Notes: a model not told the origin generated them from the letters alone. Counted from the stretch's first letter, positions 36,601 to 48,814 are shown. The stretch: DNA of 64,000 nt from Plectrocnemia conspersa (GCA_009617715.1 VTFK01000295.1:124001-188000), one strand, 5' to 3'. Numbers and translations: made by a program.

Positions 36601-36975
36601 CTAAAGGCGTATACTTATTTCGTGGTTCCAAGAAGCGAGTGCAACGATTGGCTGGATGATCGCTGCATTATTGAAATTGGTGAACAAGCTTTGCAGCCCT
36701 GAATACTTAACCCTGGATGGACATGGATCATGGACAGTCACATCCTGAGAAGGACCCAACCATATGAACACCGCAACAAAGAGGGATCTACCTCCGCAAT
36801 ACTGTCGCTGCCACGCCACCTACAAAATCTCTGAGGATCTTCCACTGACATCATCATTCCGCCAGCTTCTCCGCCACTGTTCAAAGAAAACATCTCGCCA
36901 TTCATAGTCTGTTGCAATATGTAATATAATCTATTGAAATTCTCACTAGTTTCTACTAGTTCCTTACCAAACCTT
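36601..36975 (+). repeat. LTR-like repeat, copy A
   Basis: Matches copies B (55,985) and C (15,141, inverted): AAAGGCGTATACTTATTTCG at the start, then CTGACATCATC, CGCCAGCTTCTCCGCCACTG, AAAACATCTCGCCAT, and CCAAACCTTAAGG at the end. It follows the mariner remnant directly. The final part of the 142-codon frame at 36,274-36,702 is read out of this repeat and is not a gene. Confidence 0.6.
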
Positions 36976-38105
36976 AAGGTTTAAATTCTGCTGAATTAAA
37001 TTTATAATTTAAATATCCTACAAGACTTATCAATGTTTCTCTAGAATCATGATAAATTGGTGCCTCTCATTTTTTATATCTTATTCTTTGAATATTTGGA
37101 AAAATTTCTTCTACTACAGAAGAAACATTTTCTAGAATTGGAGTTCTGATTTGTGATGGGTTGCTCTTTGTCGTATCTACTATTTTTGGCTGCTGTTCTA
37201 TTCATGTCTTTCAGAAACGAATGGTCCAACACTAACACTTGTCCAAATTCTACCTTTGCATCCTTTGCTTTTATTTTCACGTCACCAGAATTGAATCGAA
37301 TCTTCCTTATTATTAATCTTGTCTTTAACATAAAGATATCCATTCCAAGCATATTTTTCCTTGTCTCTGACTTAATATACCTGAAATGTCCATTTATGAA
37401 GAACATAAACTGGGGTAATTCAAATTAGTCTTTCTTAACATATGTCATAAAAAGATACATACTTGTTTTCTTACTGTACTTAATTTTTTTACCAAAAATG
37501 CAATGACAAATATTAGCGACAACACAATTAAGACCACAACAAAATCAAAGACGGAAAAAAAAACTGTTTCCAGTCAAAATTCAAAATTATACTAAGCGCT
37601 AGTTCTGAATTATTGGAACAACTCTATCTACTTTAAAATAGATAACTGTAAAATATGCGATTTTTGAAAAATCTGTAAGCTTGTTCTCACTGTAATTTCC
37701 AAGGCTCAAAAAAAAAAAAACGCGTCAAGGGCAAAACCCACAATAAACATATATCTGTAGTGATAGATATCTACATCAAAATTACCAGCTTATGCAGAAA
37801 TGTTTTATCGAGTAACTCTCAGAATTTCTTGAATAAAAAAACCAAATGTTTTAAGTGATATTTTATGATTATTTATACATAAATGATAAGTAAAATATAT
37901 ATATTAGCTTCATATATTGTTTGGATCGTATAATGTTTTTATATTTTAACTATTTTCTTAGAAATATTACTATTATTTTCGTATGTATGTATTTTAATAT
38001 TTAGTAAGTCATGTTAATAAATAAAATGATAGAAGTAAGATTTGCGTTACGTATTTCCAGTGTAACGAATCTTCAATTTGTTCCTGAAAAACTTGTATAC
38101 AAGAT
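36976..38105. other. AT-rich DNA, one minus-strand frame of unclear status
   Basis: A 110-codon minus-strand frame (37,406-37,074) is lysine/arginine-rich and ends near a CFFC pair, which could be a relic of a mobile-element protein, but I recognise no family motif. The opposite frame is hydrophobic as expected for its shadow. Nothing else is seen. Confidence 0.35.
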
Positions 38106-38108
38106 GTT

Positions 38109-38385
38109 TTCACTGTAACGAAGACTGATCTCAGTATAACGAAAAATTTTGATTCGAATTTAAGAATGATACAACTTGACACAATATTTCTCCGAAATCA
38201 GTTCGTCCGTTCTTCAAACTTTTTTTAACAAATTTTATAGTGTTTATTATTCTTAAAAATGGACAAAAAAAACGATCTGTCAATCTTTTAAGATAATATT
38301 ATGGTAATTAAAAATTTAATAAAAATATAACGATTTTTTTTTATTCGGTCCCGTGAGCTTCGCTATACTGAGATTTTACTGCACG
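38109..38385. repeat. Candidate pogo-like short inverted-repeat element
   Basis: TCAGTATAACGAA (38131-38143) and TTCGCTATACTGA (38359-38371) are inverted with one mismatch, and both are preceded outward by CTG/CAG-containing ends. The outer right end, reverse complemented, reads CAGTAAAATCTCAGTATAGC, like the ends of pogo/Tigger-type elements. The interior is AT-rich and non-coding. The exact left limit is unclear. Confidence 0.4.
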
Positions 38386-38566
38386 TTTAGATATCATGTG
38401 GCATGTGGCACAAACTTTATCTGATGTCCCTTCAATACGGATTTTGAGAAGGTTTGTCACAGATTATTAGTGAATACTTGTCGGAATTCGTTTTTTCGGA
38501 TGATGTAACTCGGTTATAGCGACCGATTATCGAAAAAAATATTTGACTCCTTTAAAAATTTCTTAA

Positions 38567-38735
38567 AGGTCCAACTTGGGCCTTCTGCTCTTAACGTTAT
38601 TTATTAATGACATAAATACGGCAGTTACAAATTAAAGCTTTCTTCTGTATACATACAATTTAAATTGTTTAGATGCATTCGATCTGCTGCGGAATCTTTC
38701 TCTTTACAAAGTGATTTAGATTCGCTATGGTAAGG
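38567..38735 (+). pseudogene. Old decayed relative of the reverse transcriptase family
   Basis: Reads, across frameshifts, SNLGPLLLTLFINDINTAVTN, then SFLLYTYNLN, where intact copies read SNLGPLLFLLFINDIETAI and FLLYADDLKIY, then a stretch matching SLDLQEDLNSIW. The catalytic YADD has become YTYN. It is far more diverged than copies 1-4, so it records an older wave of the same or a sister family. Confidence 0.65.
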
Positions 38736-38739
38736 TGAC

Positions 38740-40180
38740 CAGAATTTAAAAAAAGCCATTTCAGACATTTTTGTTTAAAAAATATCTAGATTTTCTTGTT
38801 TGAGGAGGACAGATTGCTGCGAGAGCTAAAAAAAGTGAGAATGAAAAATTGCTACAGAGCCCAAAATCTTTCATCGGTTTTTAGAGCTTTTTTTATAATT
38901 TAAATACAATTTTTTTAATTACTTAGTAATCCAAAGCTTGCAAATCATTTATTTGTATATACCTAGCGTTAGAATGTTCACGATAACTGGCCGCGGCTAG
39001 ACCATCCGCTGACCGCGCAAGATCAAGGTTGCTAAGTAATCGAGTTTTTCACCTCACGGCCAGATGCTGCCAACCATTTACGGCCATCGCATTGGCTTCT
39101 ACATAAAAATAAAAATAATATTTTTTATAGCACGTGTCTCTATGCGTTCTTTGTTCTGCAATTGAATATTATAGCAATACATCATAAATTGCAATATTTG
39201 CCATGTATCATGTATCAAGTTAAATACTTAGCATCTGCAGTTCGATAATAATTGGCTCAGTTGATTTTAACAGCTTGTTCACTATCAGCATTTCAATTAC
39301 AATATAAATATTTTAAAGGTTGAACGTCACTTGAACAATATCTGACGTAATTTTGTTTTATTTGTTATCATTCGAAAAATGTTAAATAAACAAATGACGT
39401 TCGCTTTTAATTTATTTGTTGCATTTTTTCAGTTGTGGCAATAAAAAAATATGGTACAATTAACGTAAAATATATATAATATGAATATGCAGGGCTGTTG
39501 ATAGACTAAATTGCACTGTGAGGCAAAAAAATAAAAAGCATCCTTGATGTCAAATAAAATAATTAAATATCTAATTACTAGTTTGTTATTCTTACAAGAA
39601 AATCACAAAAAATATCACATACTATTAATAATTTAAAGCTTGATCTACGAGGATGTCACACAATAAAGCTGTTTATAAAATCTTCTAAATTTAAATAGTA
39701 GGCTACGTCCGCCTGTATCTATTTAGTTTCTAGACCAACCAATCTTTCTTCTGTCATTGCTGTTCGGAAATACATTTAGAAAACTGTTATCCGCACTTGC
39801 TACGCTAATATAAAATAATAATAATATTCTTAGGTTGAACATTTATGAATATATACATATATATGATATACAGGATGTGTATCAGCTGCCAAAGCATTTT
39901 CCAAATATTTACAGAGTTTTTAATATTACGTACGAAGTCTAGTTACGTAAATAATTTGTGTTATATGAAAAGAAAAAAATATAAATGTGTCAGTTGTTCA
40001 AATTTATTTCGTGGCGCACACAAAAACATTTGTCTTTTTCTTCTTGTTACTTACATCAGAAAATTATGGTTATACGGAAAGTTTTTCTACAGTTTCAAAT
40101 GCAGTTATTTTATTTTTTCATGTACTAAAAATATCAAGATGACATTAAACTGGTTCAAGGCATGACAAATATTTAAATAT
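38740..40180. other. AT-rich DNA without a supported gene
   Basis: A frame of 106 codons at 39,845-40,165 has scattered cysteines but low complexity and no family resemblance. A short CpG-bearing patch at about 38,985-39,090 is too small to interpret. Confidence 0.45.
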
Positions 40181-41083
40181 ACCGATCGTTCACACTTTCA
40201 CGATGTCATTTTTTTTAAAAGTGAGATTTTGCTTCGGAATCATTCAACAAAATTTATATTAAATATTTTTCGTCAATTGTGAAAGCGCAAAAATCTTTAG
40301 TTTGCCGTCGTAGTGTGAACGACCATTTATACAGTGCAATAAATTTCGTCGAATTAAAACCGAAATAATATAGTAAATAATAATACATATTTTATTTTTG
40401 CTGTATAAAAAAAAATTATTTACACCTATGCATTTAAGAACAAATCAGATTATTTATAATTTCCATAGTAAATATTCCTGCGATTAAGAATTCTCGTTCG
40501 CTTTCCGTTGATGTTGGCTTAATTGTGAGCAAATATTTATATATATATATAAAATATTTAGAATTTGAGTCTTAAATTAATTTCGTAGATTTTTTTTATT
40601 CTGGTGATTTATAAGATGTTTGTTTATTTATTCCTCGGTTATCAACATCATGTTAATAAAATCATCATTGATATTCTCTTTATTAATTATTCAGTATACG
40701 ATTCTGAACTTTCTAAATTAGAAAAATATTCGTTCTAATAAATCTTCCCCATTATTCAAATAATAGGTAATCTCAAAATTGAGGTATTTTTTTTAAAGTC
40801 AGTCGTGCTTTGGTCGTTAAAACCTGAGTACGTCCTTTGTTATATCTGTGTTTATACAAAATTGCATGTTATATGAATTCTTAAAAAAAATTGAAAGGTA
40901 ATTGGTGATTCATTAAATATTCCTAAATGTCAAAGATGGCTTAAAAAATTTCGAACGGGAAATTACGATATCAAGAATAATCTTGAATGTGTTATCTAAA
41001 TGCGTTATTTAAAAATTCTTACTTCTTAGGAGTTAATTCACGTTAAAAGTCGTGCTCTTGCCGCCTTAGTGTGAACGATCGGT
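40181..41083. mobile_element. Non-autonomous DNA transposon candidate with 16-bp terminal inverted repeats
   Basis: ACCGATCGTTCACACT at 40181-40196 is perfectly inverted as AGTGTGAACGATCGGT at 41068-41083, 903 bp apart. A third, internal end AGTGTGAACGA lies at 40312-40322 in the same orientation as the right end, so 40,181-40,325 may be a small element of its own. Both right-type ends are preceded by GCCG. The interior has no transposase. No convincing target duplication was found; the superfamily is open. Confidence 0.65.
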
Positions 41084-43402
41084 GAGGCAGACTGCTTCTA
41101 TGCTACATCATTAACTAGCCTAAAACATCACTTAATCTGTAATAAATTAATATGTGTGTAAATAGATTCCAGAATTTTTTCATAAAATATGTATAAATAA
41201 ATCTATTTAGAGATAAATAAGATTAGTATAAATTTCTAAATAATAGACTCCACTCTTGAGCTTATTAAATCGACTTCCTAGCAGTTTTGCATCTATTGAA
41301 ACAATAGAAGCGCTGCTTCTTCTATGTTGCAATTTAGAGTTAAAATATACATTATTAACATGATCATATGCAATTAATATTAGTAAAATCATAAAGTAAA
41401 TTATTATTAGTAAACCATAAAGAGTATATTTTGGTTAAAAATTGCTTATACATCCTACCGATCCTATTCATGTATTTGTACAACAAGCACTAACCTAACC
41501 TAACATATATTAACTTAACCTATCGTTTTTTTACATACAAAATATGTTACACATATACTTTTTTTTATATTTCGATATATTTGTTTTTACTGTATTCTTA
41601 CTAATGATTTTCACTATATCGCGATTTTTAATTACTATTCTTACGATTTAATATGAGATTTAAAAAGTCTAAGATATTCGAACAGAATAATATAATTAAT
41701 ATAATAAATATCCAGATCCGCGTGTAACACTAGTGAAATAATCAATATTTTTATTGGTTTTAAAAATGGCTAAATATGTCTATAAATTATTTAAATACAT
41801 ACACACGAAGCATGCCAAAATAATATTAATAAAAAACTACAATATTCAGAATGCGTGAGACTATAAACTATGTTAAAATATGACTGCTTCATAGAACTGT
41901 TTTTTCACTATTTTTACTCACGTGTAGTTATTGTAAACATTTTTGTAATTCATATTATTTTCACTACAGTGTAGCTAAGCTATAAATACATTTCTTTTCA
42001 AGAAATATTTTTTGAGATAAAAATATTTTTTTATTTATGATATATTACATATAATTCTTTAATACGAAAATTTTGATACAATATTTACATTTTAAAATCT
42101 AATAGCATAAAAATAAATATTCTGATTCTATCGGAGTCAAAGACTAATAGAACGAGTTATATTTGTGTAAAATAATATTTATCTTACAAATTAATTAAAT
42201 TTATCCATAAATAAAAGCTAGACTATAGGGATATAACTAAAGAGTTGTATTTATTCTAAACTACAGAATTTTTACAGAAACTAAGGGATGCATTGTCGGT
42301 GTTTTAACTCTGTCCAATTAGAACTTCTCGATTACAAATAATTTTATATTTTGTCGACTCAACGTCGAATGTGTTTTCTAAAACATTACTTAATAATAAA
42401 TAAATATTATTTAATAATAATTTTGATTTACTATCATACATATTTATCTAAGTTGTATTTGAAATATATATGTATGTATTTTCTTTATGCTTATCGCGGT
42501 ATTTGCAAAGGAGATAGAAGGGCTTGCGTATCGCACATTTTTCTCGCTCTCTCTCACGATTCCCATGTCGATGTTTTGGCCTAGATAATATAGAATAAAT
42601 AGATAGTATTTAAACAAATTGAGTTTGTAGTGAAGAGGCTGCAACAATAAAAGTTGAAAGTATAGTGGGAGAGCTGCAGCTACGCACCGCCACTGGTATG
42701 TACATAATACGTAAATTGTTTTTCGAGAGTATATAAGATTGGCAATGTCTTTTTTTGAAATACTCGAAAATTCTCTAAAAATACAGTGTAGAGAAATATA
42801 GTATTGGATACACCGCTCTATCAATCTATCTTTGGTTCATTTCTTAACATCCAACCATCCATTTGCAAAATTTCGCATCCAAATTGCGACATTTGACGAA
42901 ACCTTAACATTATATTTAACTGCTATTCACTTCAAAAATGATTCATTAATAGAAGATGCATATTTTTTTATTGCACGTTCGACTTAAATGTTAATTATCA
43001 TATTGTTGCTACGTTAAACGTTTGAAGAAAAAGAAAAAGACGTTCGTAGAACACTTGTGCTAATTCTAAACGTCGCAAACAGCATATACGAATGATTTGA
43101 ATTGTAACTGAGAAAAAAATGATAATTATCTAGCCATTTTGAATAACGACATTTTATTGTTATACCTATTTGTTAGATATGCTTAAAGCATAGACAATGA
43201 AAATACTGCACTAAGTAATGAATGCATTTATCAGATATTTTAAAATAGAAAATGAATTAAATTACTTTTTAACATATATTACAATTGCTATATTTTAAAT
43301 TGATTTAAAAAAAATGGTGCTTCTTTTAGAGAATTTTTCGAAAACAATTTCAAATCGAGTATATTAATTTCTCGAGAAATTGTCTGTTTCTGTAAAGCCT
43401 TT
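41084..43402. other. AT-rich DNA without a supported gene
   Basis: Contains TAACCTAACCTAAC at 41491-41504, a short tract of the insect telomere-type TTAGG repeat, probably a minor interstitial tract. The 126-codon minus-strand frame at 42,444-42,824 is low-complexity and unsupported. Confidence 0.45.
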
Positions 43403-43500
43403 TTTGTTATCAATTTAATTTGTACGAATATTTTAAAATGGTTTACAACCGCTGCATAAAATGGGTGGGTCCGTGCCAGGTGCTTAAAAATATGCATGCT
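43403..43500 (-). repeat. Dispersed repeat, CATCTGGCACG family, copy 3 (inverted)
   Basis: Reverse complement reads GCATATTTTTAAGCACCTGG, CACGGACCCACCCATTTTATG, CAGCGGTTGTAAACCATTTT and ATTCGTACAAATT, in the same order as copy 1 but without its 130-bp interruption, so this is the most complete version. Confidence 0.55.
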
Positions 43501-44518
43501 TTATTGGAAGCTTTTAATAGAGGACAGAAGTATTTGAATTGCAAAAAATTGTTCACGATTTTCTCAACTGTTCTAATCGGCTTTATCTTCGCTTTTAGTG
43601 ATCTAAGAACTACATTTATAATCATGTACAAAGAAATGGCTTAATGTGAAAATCGGCAGATTGCAAAAATATATGGGGGCTTACCACAGAATACGCCATA
43701 ATAAATTTAGTCATCAATAACCAGAAACATATTAATTTTTTTTTTTTTAATTACAAATATTATATATGTACATGTAATCCATAAAGGATGGGAAATACGT
43801 AGTAAATCAATGATATTAATTAATAATCTGTTTCTCTATCCCAACGATTCACATTCCGCTCTCGTTGGCTTAATGTTGGCTATGTGGTTTTTTTCTAACT
43901 TTGCCCGAAATTTATGCGAATAACAGAATATTTAACCGCTCGATAACTGGTCGAAAAATCGACCGATAAAAACATAACAGTCATAAACATCTTTTTACTT
44001 GTGTGTGTTTATCATTATTTGAGTCAACAACCTGGTGGACACCTTCGGAGAAAACTTTTCCCCTACTTTATAATTTACCATGCTATATAAATTAATATTT
44101 ATATTTATGTTCGTAATTTATGTATGGGGGACGAACGAGCGACCGCAGAGGTCGTATCGGATAGCTGTGTTTGTTATATGTATGTATATAATGTGATAGA
44201 TTTGTTTACGTTTGCACAAGGAAAACTGTCCATATTACTAGTTGATGGTCATTTAAAATGCTCAACGTATTTTGATTTCGAAGGGTACATCCCTATCAGA
44301 CATAATTACATAGTTAAAAAAACATAAATTTTTAAACCAACTTGCTCATTTTTTGTTAAAATAAAGTTGATTTATGCTACACGTTTTCAATTACATCTGG
44401 TACTTGAGACGTCGTTTTAATTTGTTTACTGGCATTAGATGTTTTAACATTAACATATCTTTGCCAGAAGCGTTAAATGGATGTTTAAAAAAGTGAATGG
44501 AATAAAACTTTCTATATA

Positions 44519-45468
44519 CAGGCGGCCCTCGACTTTCGCACATAATTAGTTCCTGAAAATGTGTGCGAATGTTGAAGGTACGAAAGTCGAGGGAAGTAAA
44601 AAAAATTTAAATTGTGTGTATTTTAAAATATTTATTTATCAAATAAATACAAGATGTTTAAGAGGCGTTTAAGAGACACGTTTAAGTGGGGTTTGCTGGT
44701 GTTTCCTTTGAAAAGTTATCAAGAGTTAACTGTTTTCCACTATTCTTTTTCTTTTCTTCATATAGTATTTTATAACATGTTATGTTTTTATTGATCGCCC
44801 TACGCACTTGAGATATGCGTTCTCCATTGGGTTCACAATCTTCCATAATATTTAAAAATTTGTCAAGGTGCGTGAAGGCTTCATTCATATTTTTCATTGT
44901 TAAAGAGTTTTCAAAAATAAACCTGTCTCATCTACATTAAATATTTGGCTAGAGGAATATTCTCCATCTTCAATAATTTTGGATAATTAGGAAATAAATT
45001 CTTTTGCAGCATCTTTATCCGCATCAGCCGATTCTCCAGTAAATTTAATATTATGAAAAGAATACCTCATTTTAAAATTATAAAATCAACCGTTACTTGG
45101 TTGAAAAACCGTGTTAAAATCTTTTTTTAATCTATCCTTCCAATGTTTGTGCAAATTAAGAGCTTTTGCTTGAATAATTGAAATACTCAAAGGGACATCT
45201 TTTTGACGTTGGTCATCGATCCACGATGACAAAGATTTTCCATTTCATCCATGTTTTTTTTTTTGCTGTGTTTTTTTTAAACATATCTTTAAAGATTGCG
45301 GAAATATATGAATCGTGTGAAGCTTCTGAGTACTTGATTTATTTTTGTTCGTATCAACACAAGTTTTTCCGTTTCTCACTCGTGTTTATATTTTATTTAA
45401 TTTTTTTTTAAATGTGCGAAATAGCCAATTGTGCGAAAGTCGAACGTACGAAAGTCGAGGGCCGCCTG
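44519..45468 (-). mobile_element. Tigger/pogo-type DNA transposon, internally deleted
   Basis: Perfect 20-bp terminal inverted repeats, CAGGCGGCCCTCGACTTTCG at 44519-44538 and its complement at 45449-45468, flanked by TA on each side (44517-44518, 45469-45470), the target duplication of the Tc1/mariner superfamily. Secondary copies of the ACGAAAGTCGAGGG word lie just inside the ends. At 950 bp it is much shorter than a full Tigger element and keeps only parts of the transposase. Confidence 0.9.
44682..45250 (-). pseudogene. Tigger-type transposase remnant with catalytic core deleted
   Basis: Minus-strand reading gives, in order: SSWIDDQRQKDVPLSISIIQ and AKALNLHKHWKDRL (CENP-B-type DNA-binding region, about 45,240-45,130), FQPSNG-stop, FHNIKFTGESADADKDAAKE, a stop, and SQIFNVDETGLF, which holds the first catalytic Asp of the DDE triad (near 44,925). 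It then jumps to the C-terminal tail NEAFTHLDKFLNIMEDCEPN to KKNSGKQLTLDNFSKE (44,897-44,682). The second and third acidic residues are missing, so it is inactive. Family identification rests on the collinear motifs and the TA-flanked ends. Confidence 0.85.
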
Positions 45469-45552
45469 TATATATAAAGTTTTATCTTCATTAGCTCTAA
45501 AATTGCATATATCAACTTTTTACTATAATTTCTTTGCAATCAATAAATATAT

Positions 45553-46490
45553 CGATTTCTGATTCCCTCGACCTACAGGAGGATCTCAACTCCATATGGA
45601 AATGGGCTTGCTATAACCAATTGCCTTTCAGTGTAAAGAAATATCACACAATTTAATTTTCAAGGTTGTTAACGCCGGCAAAATATTCATACCATCTAGG
45701 CGGATATTTTCTGGAAAGGTTTTCTTCAACTAAGGATTTAGGAGTGACTTTCGAAGAACGTTGGAAATTTAGCCAACACATTGCAGAGACTTATATCAAA
45801 TCCTTAAAAATGCTCGGTTTTATCTTGAGAAATGCGCGTTACTTCAGGAATACTTTAGTATTGCGCACTCTTTATGATACTCTAGTCCGCAGCATACTAG
45901 AAACTAGCTCCATCATTTGGATCCCAGGCGTAATGAATCAATGTAATGAATTGAAGCTGGAAAAAGTACAACGTTAATTTCTTCGATATTTATACTTGAA
46001 GGAATACGGGTATTATTCGTTCTTGTTTCCCAGTGCTTTTATTTTGGGAGCCCTGGGATACGTTTCTTTGTCAACTCGCAGAAGTGTTTATGTAATTAAA
46101 CACTTCTGGAAATTGCTCAAGTGCATCGTAGACAATCCTTCAGTACTCGAGCAGCTTCAAATGTGGGCTCCTGAAGGTGGTTATAGTTCTCGGTCGCGTC
46201 CACTATTCTTGCCTGTAAAGTCTAGAACTGGAGCACTTGCCAACTCTTCTCTGGCCAAGGCTATTCATCTGCTCAATTCTGTCCATAGAAATATTGACAT
46301 TTTCTCTTGCACATATGGAGTTTTGGTTCAGTTCGTATGGGACAATGCACACCTGTTGAGGTGATTTGTGTCTGTTGTTTTGTCTTGTTTATATTTGTTG
46401 TATTATGATGTATTTGTACTTTTGACTATCGTGACGCATTGGGTTTGCCTGTCATGTCACGGTGGTTATAATTTTAATAAATAAATAAAT
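45553..46490 (+). mobile_element. Jockey/CR1-group non-LTR retrotransposon, copy 3 (5'-truncated)
   Basis: Truncated downstream of the catalytic YADD: readable text starts at SISDSLDLQEDLNSIW. It ends in the same 3' untranslated region and TAAATAAA tail, followed by an A run. It lies about 85 bp right of the Tigger element. Confidence 0.9.
45556..46364 (+). pseudogene. Reverse transcriptase C-terminal part of copy 3, two stops
   Basis: Encodes only the thumb and C-terminal region of the reverse transcriptase (LGVTFEERWKFSQHI to DNAHLLR). Stops at about 45,654 (TAA for TCA) and 45,975 (TAA for AAA in QRKFLRYL) interrupt an otherwise in-frame copy. It lacks the palm domain and cannot be active. 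The 87 bp missing in copy 1 are present here. Confidence 0.85.
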
Positions 46491-47329
46491 AAAAAAAAAT
46501 ATTACTTATAAATATATTCATGGTTGAAATAGAATTTCTAAAATATTTTACCGAGTTTATTGAGTCAGTAATACAGCAATTTGATTTAAAATAATGTCCC
46601 TCGGTAACCTATAAAGACAATAAAAGTTTAGTAATTCGTTTGCCCTATAAAAAAAAATGCATAAAATTGATGTAATTTGTGTGGAAATCTTTTTCAGATG
46701 TCATTTTCTCAATCAATTTTTTTTATTGTTTCTGCGTAGTTTCTGCTTCCACAATTATATATGTTTTTAAAATTTAGAATAACTCGTTTTTAATGGAGGT
46801 TTTTATTATGTAGTATTTTATCAGAACAATCATTTACTTAAAAATTCTTTTAAGAAAAGACATAATAAGTATTGTATTTAATAAATATTGAAATTTATCT
46901 AATAATTTAAAAAATTTATTAAAAGTAGTACTTTAAAATTAATTACAACGGCGGCTAAAAATTTTGTTTTTTTACACAAATATTATGGTTGATAAATTTA
47001 TGTAGAATAACGGATAAACAATTTGATAACTTACATTAAACTAACGTAATTTTTATAAAGTTGTATCTAAGAAAAAAATAATTTTAGTCATAATATATAA
47101 ATTGTAAAGTCTACTGACAAGACACAATTTTACATTGAAACCAAAGATGGAAATAAAAGCAAAAAATATTTCAGAACCACTCTTGTTTTGCCTTTGACCA
47201 CCATTTAAAACATCACACTGTATCTTTACTTCCCAAATATGTCTGAGAATGAAACTAAATCTACCGATTGCATGCATTTTAATTAAAATTCCGATTATAA
47301 ATACTTATCATTCGCCTCTATCACTCTCT
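46491..47329. other. AT-rich DNA without a supported gene
   Basis: No protein-like frame, repeat match or compact inverted repeat seen. Confidence 0.5.
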
Positions 47330-47399
47330 CTCCCACAACGCGAAAGCTCAGCTACATTACTAAAGGTCAAACACGTGCAAAAAACATTACGTAATACAA

Positions 47400-47750
47400 T
47401 TCATAATAATTAACGCACTTCACGGGACGTAAACTTCAGCGCCCCCGTCGCGCAGCACCACTGCAACCTCACGCTCGTTTTTAATCGTTCTCCGCGCTCG
47501 TTAACCGTACAGAAACGTGTTAAATTCTTGCGGGGCCGAAAAAAAGCTGCGCAAAAGCTCTCGGGGCATGCATGTGTGGTTCTTTTGTTGCCTTGTTCTA
47601 ATCACACTCGGGTGAGCGAGTTTATTATTAGCGACCGGTGTTTGCCTTCCCTGGCGCCAACCGACGTCGCCCCGAGGGGCTGATGCTTCAGGACCGGATT
47701 TACCGTTGAGTTGGCTAGCTAGAGCCTTGCAGAAAAGATTATGGTTTTGC
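47400..47750. promoter_or_regulatory. CpG-rich non-coding island
   Basis: GC- and CpG-rich over about 350 bp, with TTTATTATTAGCG, GTTAACCG and TGTGGTT words. The 83-codon minus-strand frame across it has no family features. Either a cis-regulatory module or a fragment of a GC-rich element; the absence of shared repeats elsewhere in the window favours the former. Confidence 0.25.
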
Positions 47751-47857
47751 ATTGCACATAAAATTGAAGGAGTTTGTATTAGTCATCACAGGGGGTCACG
47801 TTTGGAATTGATTGATGCACAGGGACGTAATTTAGGGGGGGAGGGGCAGGTGGGAGC

Positions 47858-48440
47858 ATTTCCTATTAGGCAAAATTCGGTTTAAATATGCATCACATGA
47901 TTCTTATTTTTTATTTAAAGTTTTCCGAGCGTTCCCATTGCAACGGCGCCAATATGATTTTATTGCTTTTGACGTGGATTTTTTACTTCTGAGAACAACA
48001 CTCTTATATCAGAAGTCCGTAGTTATATCGGTAAGGAGAGCTATAACATTTTTAAATATAGTGTAATATCTAAGTGTAGATTAACTATGGAGCAATATGG
48101 GAGATGTGACGTTTATCTGTACTTCTTCTTTCGCCTTTTTTTCCCTGAGAGATGAGTTAGGCTAGTTTGAATTTTTGATTTAACAAGTTGGTTTGGGTTT
48201 GAACATCAAATGAACGTTTCGCAACTGTCAAATTGAGTTTCGTAGACATTTTAGAGCAGCGTATAATTTCACTATCAGTAAAACTATATTTTCACTAGTA
48301 GAAATACACACTATCTACTGGTGAAAATGTATTTGGACTTCACTAGTGAAAAATTCACGTTCACTGTAACATGTATACATCGCATGTAAATACATAATGA
48401 TAAGTATGTAACTTTAAAAAATATATATTCACCGGTGAAA
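47858..48440 (+). repeat. ACTRGTGAAAATATA repeat family, copy R5
   Basis: Contains the hairpin arm from CGAGCGTTCCCATTGCAACG, AGAAGTCCGTAGTTATATCGG, CTGAGAGATGAGTTAGGCTAG (as in R4), GGTTTGGGTTTGAACATCAA, CGCAACTGTCAAATTGAGTT and a motif array (TCTACTGGTGAAAATGTATT, TTCACTAGTGAAAAATTC, TTCACCGGTGAAAATATATT). It is the copy that links the features of R1/R2 with those of R4, so it comes closest to a full unit. Confidence 0.65.
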
Positions 48441-48814
48441 ATATATTTTGATAACATATTATAAAAAATATTTTCAGATCAGATTCGAGACTGTGTTTTA
48501 GATTTTCTTTTAGGGATAACCCGAGAATTTCTGGCTTAGAATCAGGGACGATCCTCTTTTTGATTCTCTCACACACTGGCATCCAGATAGCACGTATACA
48601 ATTTACCGTGTTATTGGGGGGTCTACTGTATACCATAAGATTCATGTTGTATGTTTATATTTATATTTTTTAATTATTTTTATGTATTTTTAACAATAAA
48701 TTTAATCCTATATTTTACTAAAAGAATGCACAAAAGTATTAAACAGTTTTTGGGGTAAAATTTGCCACTATAAAACTATTTTTTTTCATTTATTTGGACT
48801 TTCTTTGTCATTAT

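Noticed and set aside
36274..36702. 142-codon plus-strand frame
   Set aside because: The left part is a decayed mariner transposase read partly out of frame and the right part is the LTR-like repeat A, so it is a chance fusion of two repeats.
41491..41504. Telomeric TTAGG array
   Set aside because: Only about 14 bp of repeat, so not a telomere; at most a minor interstitial tract.
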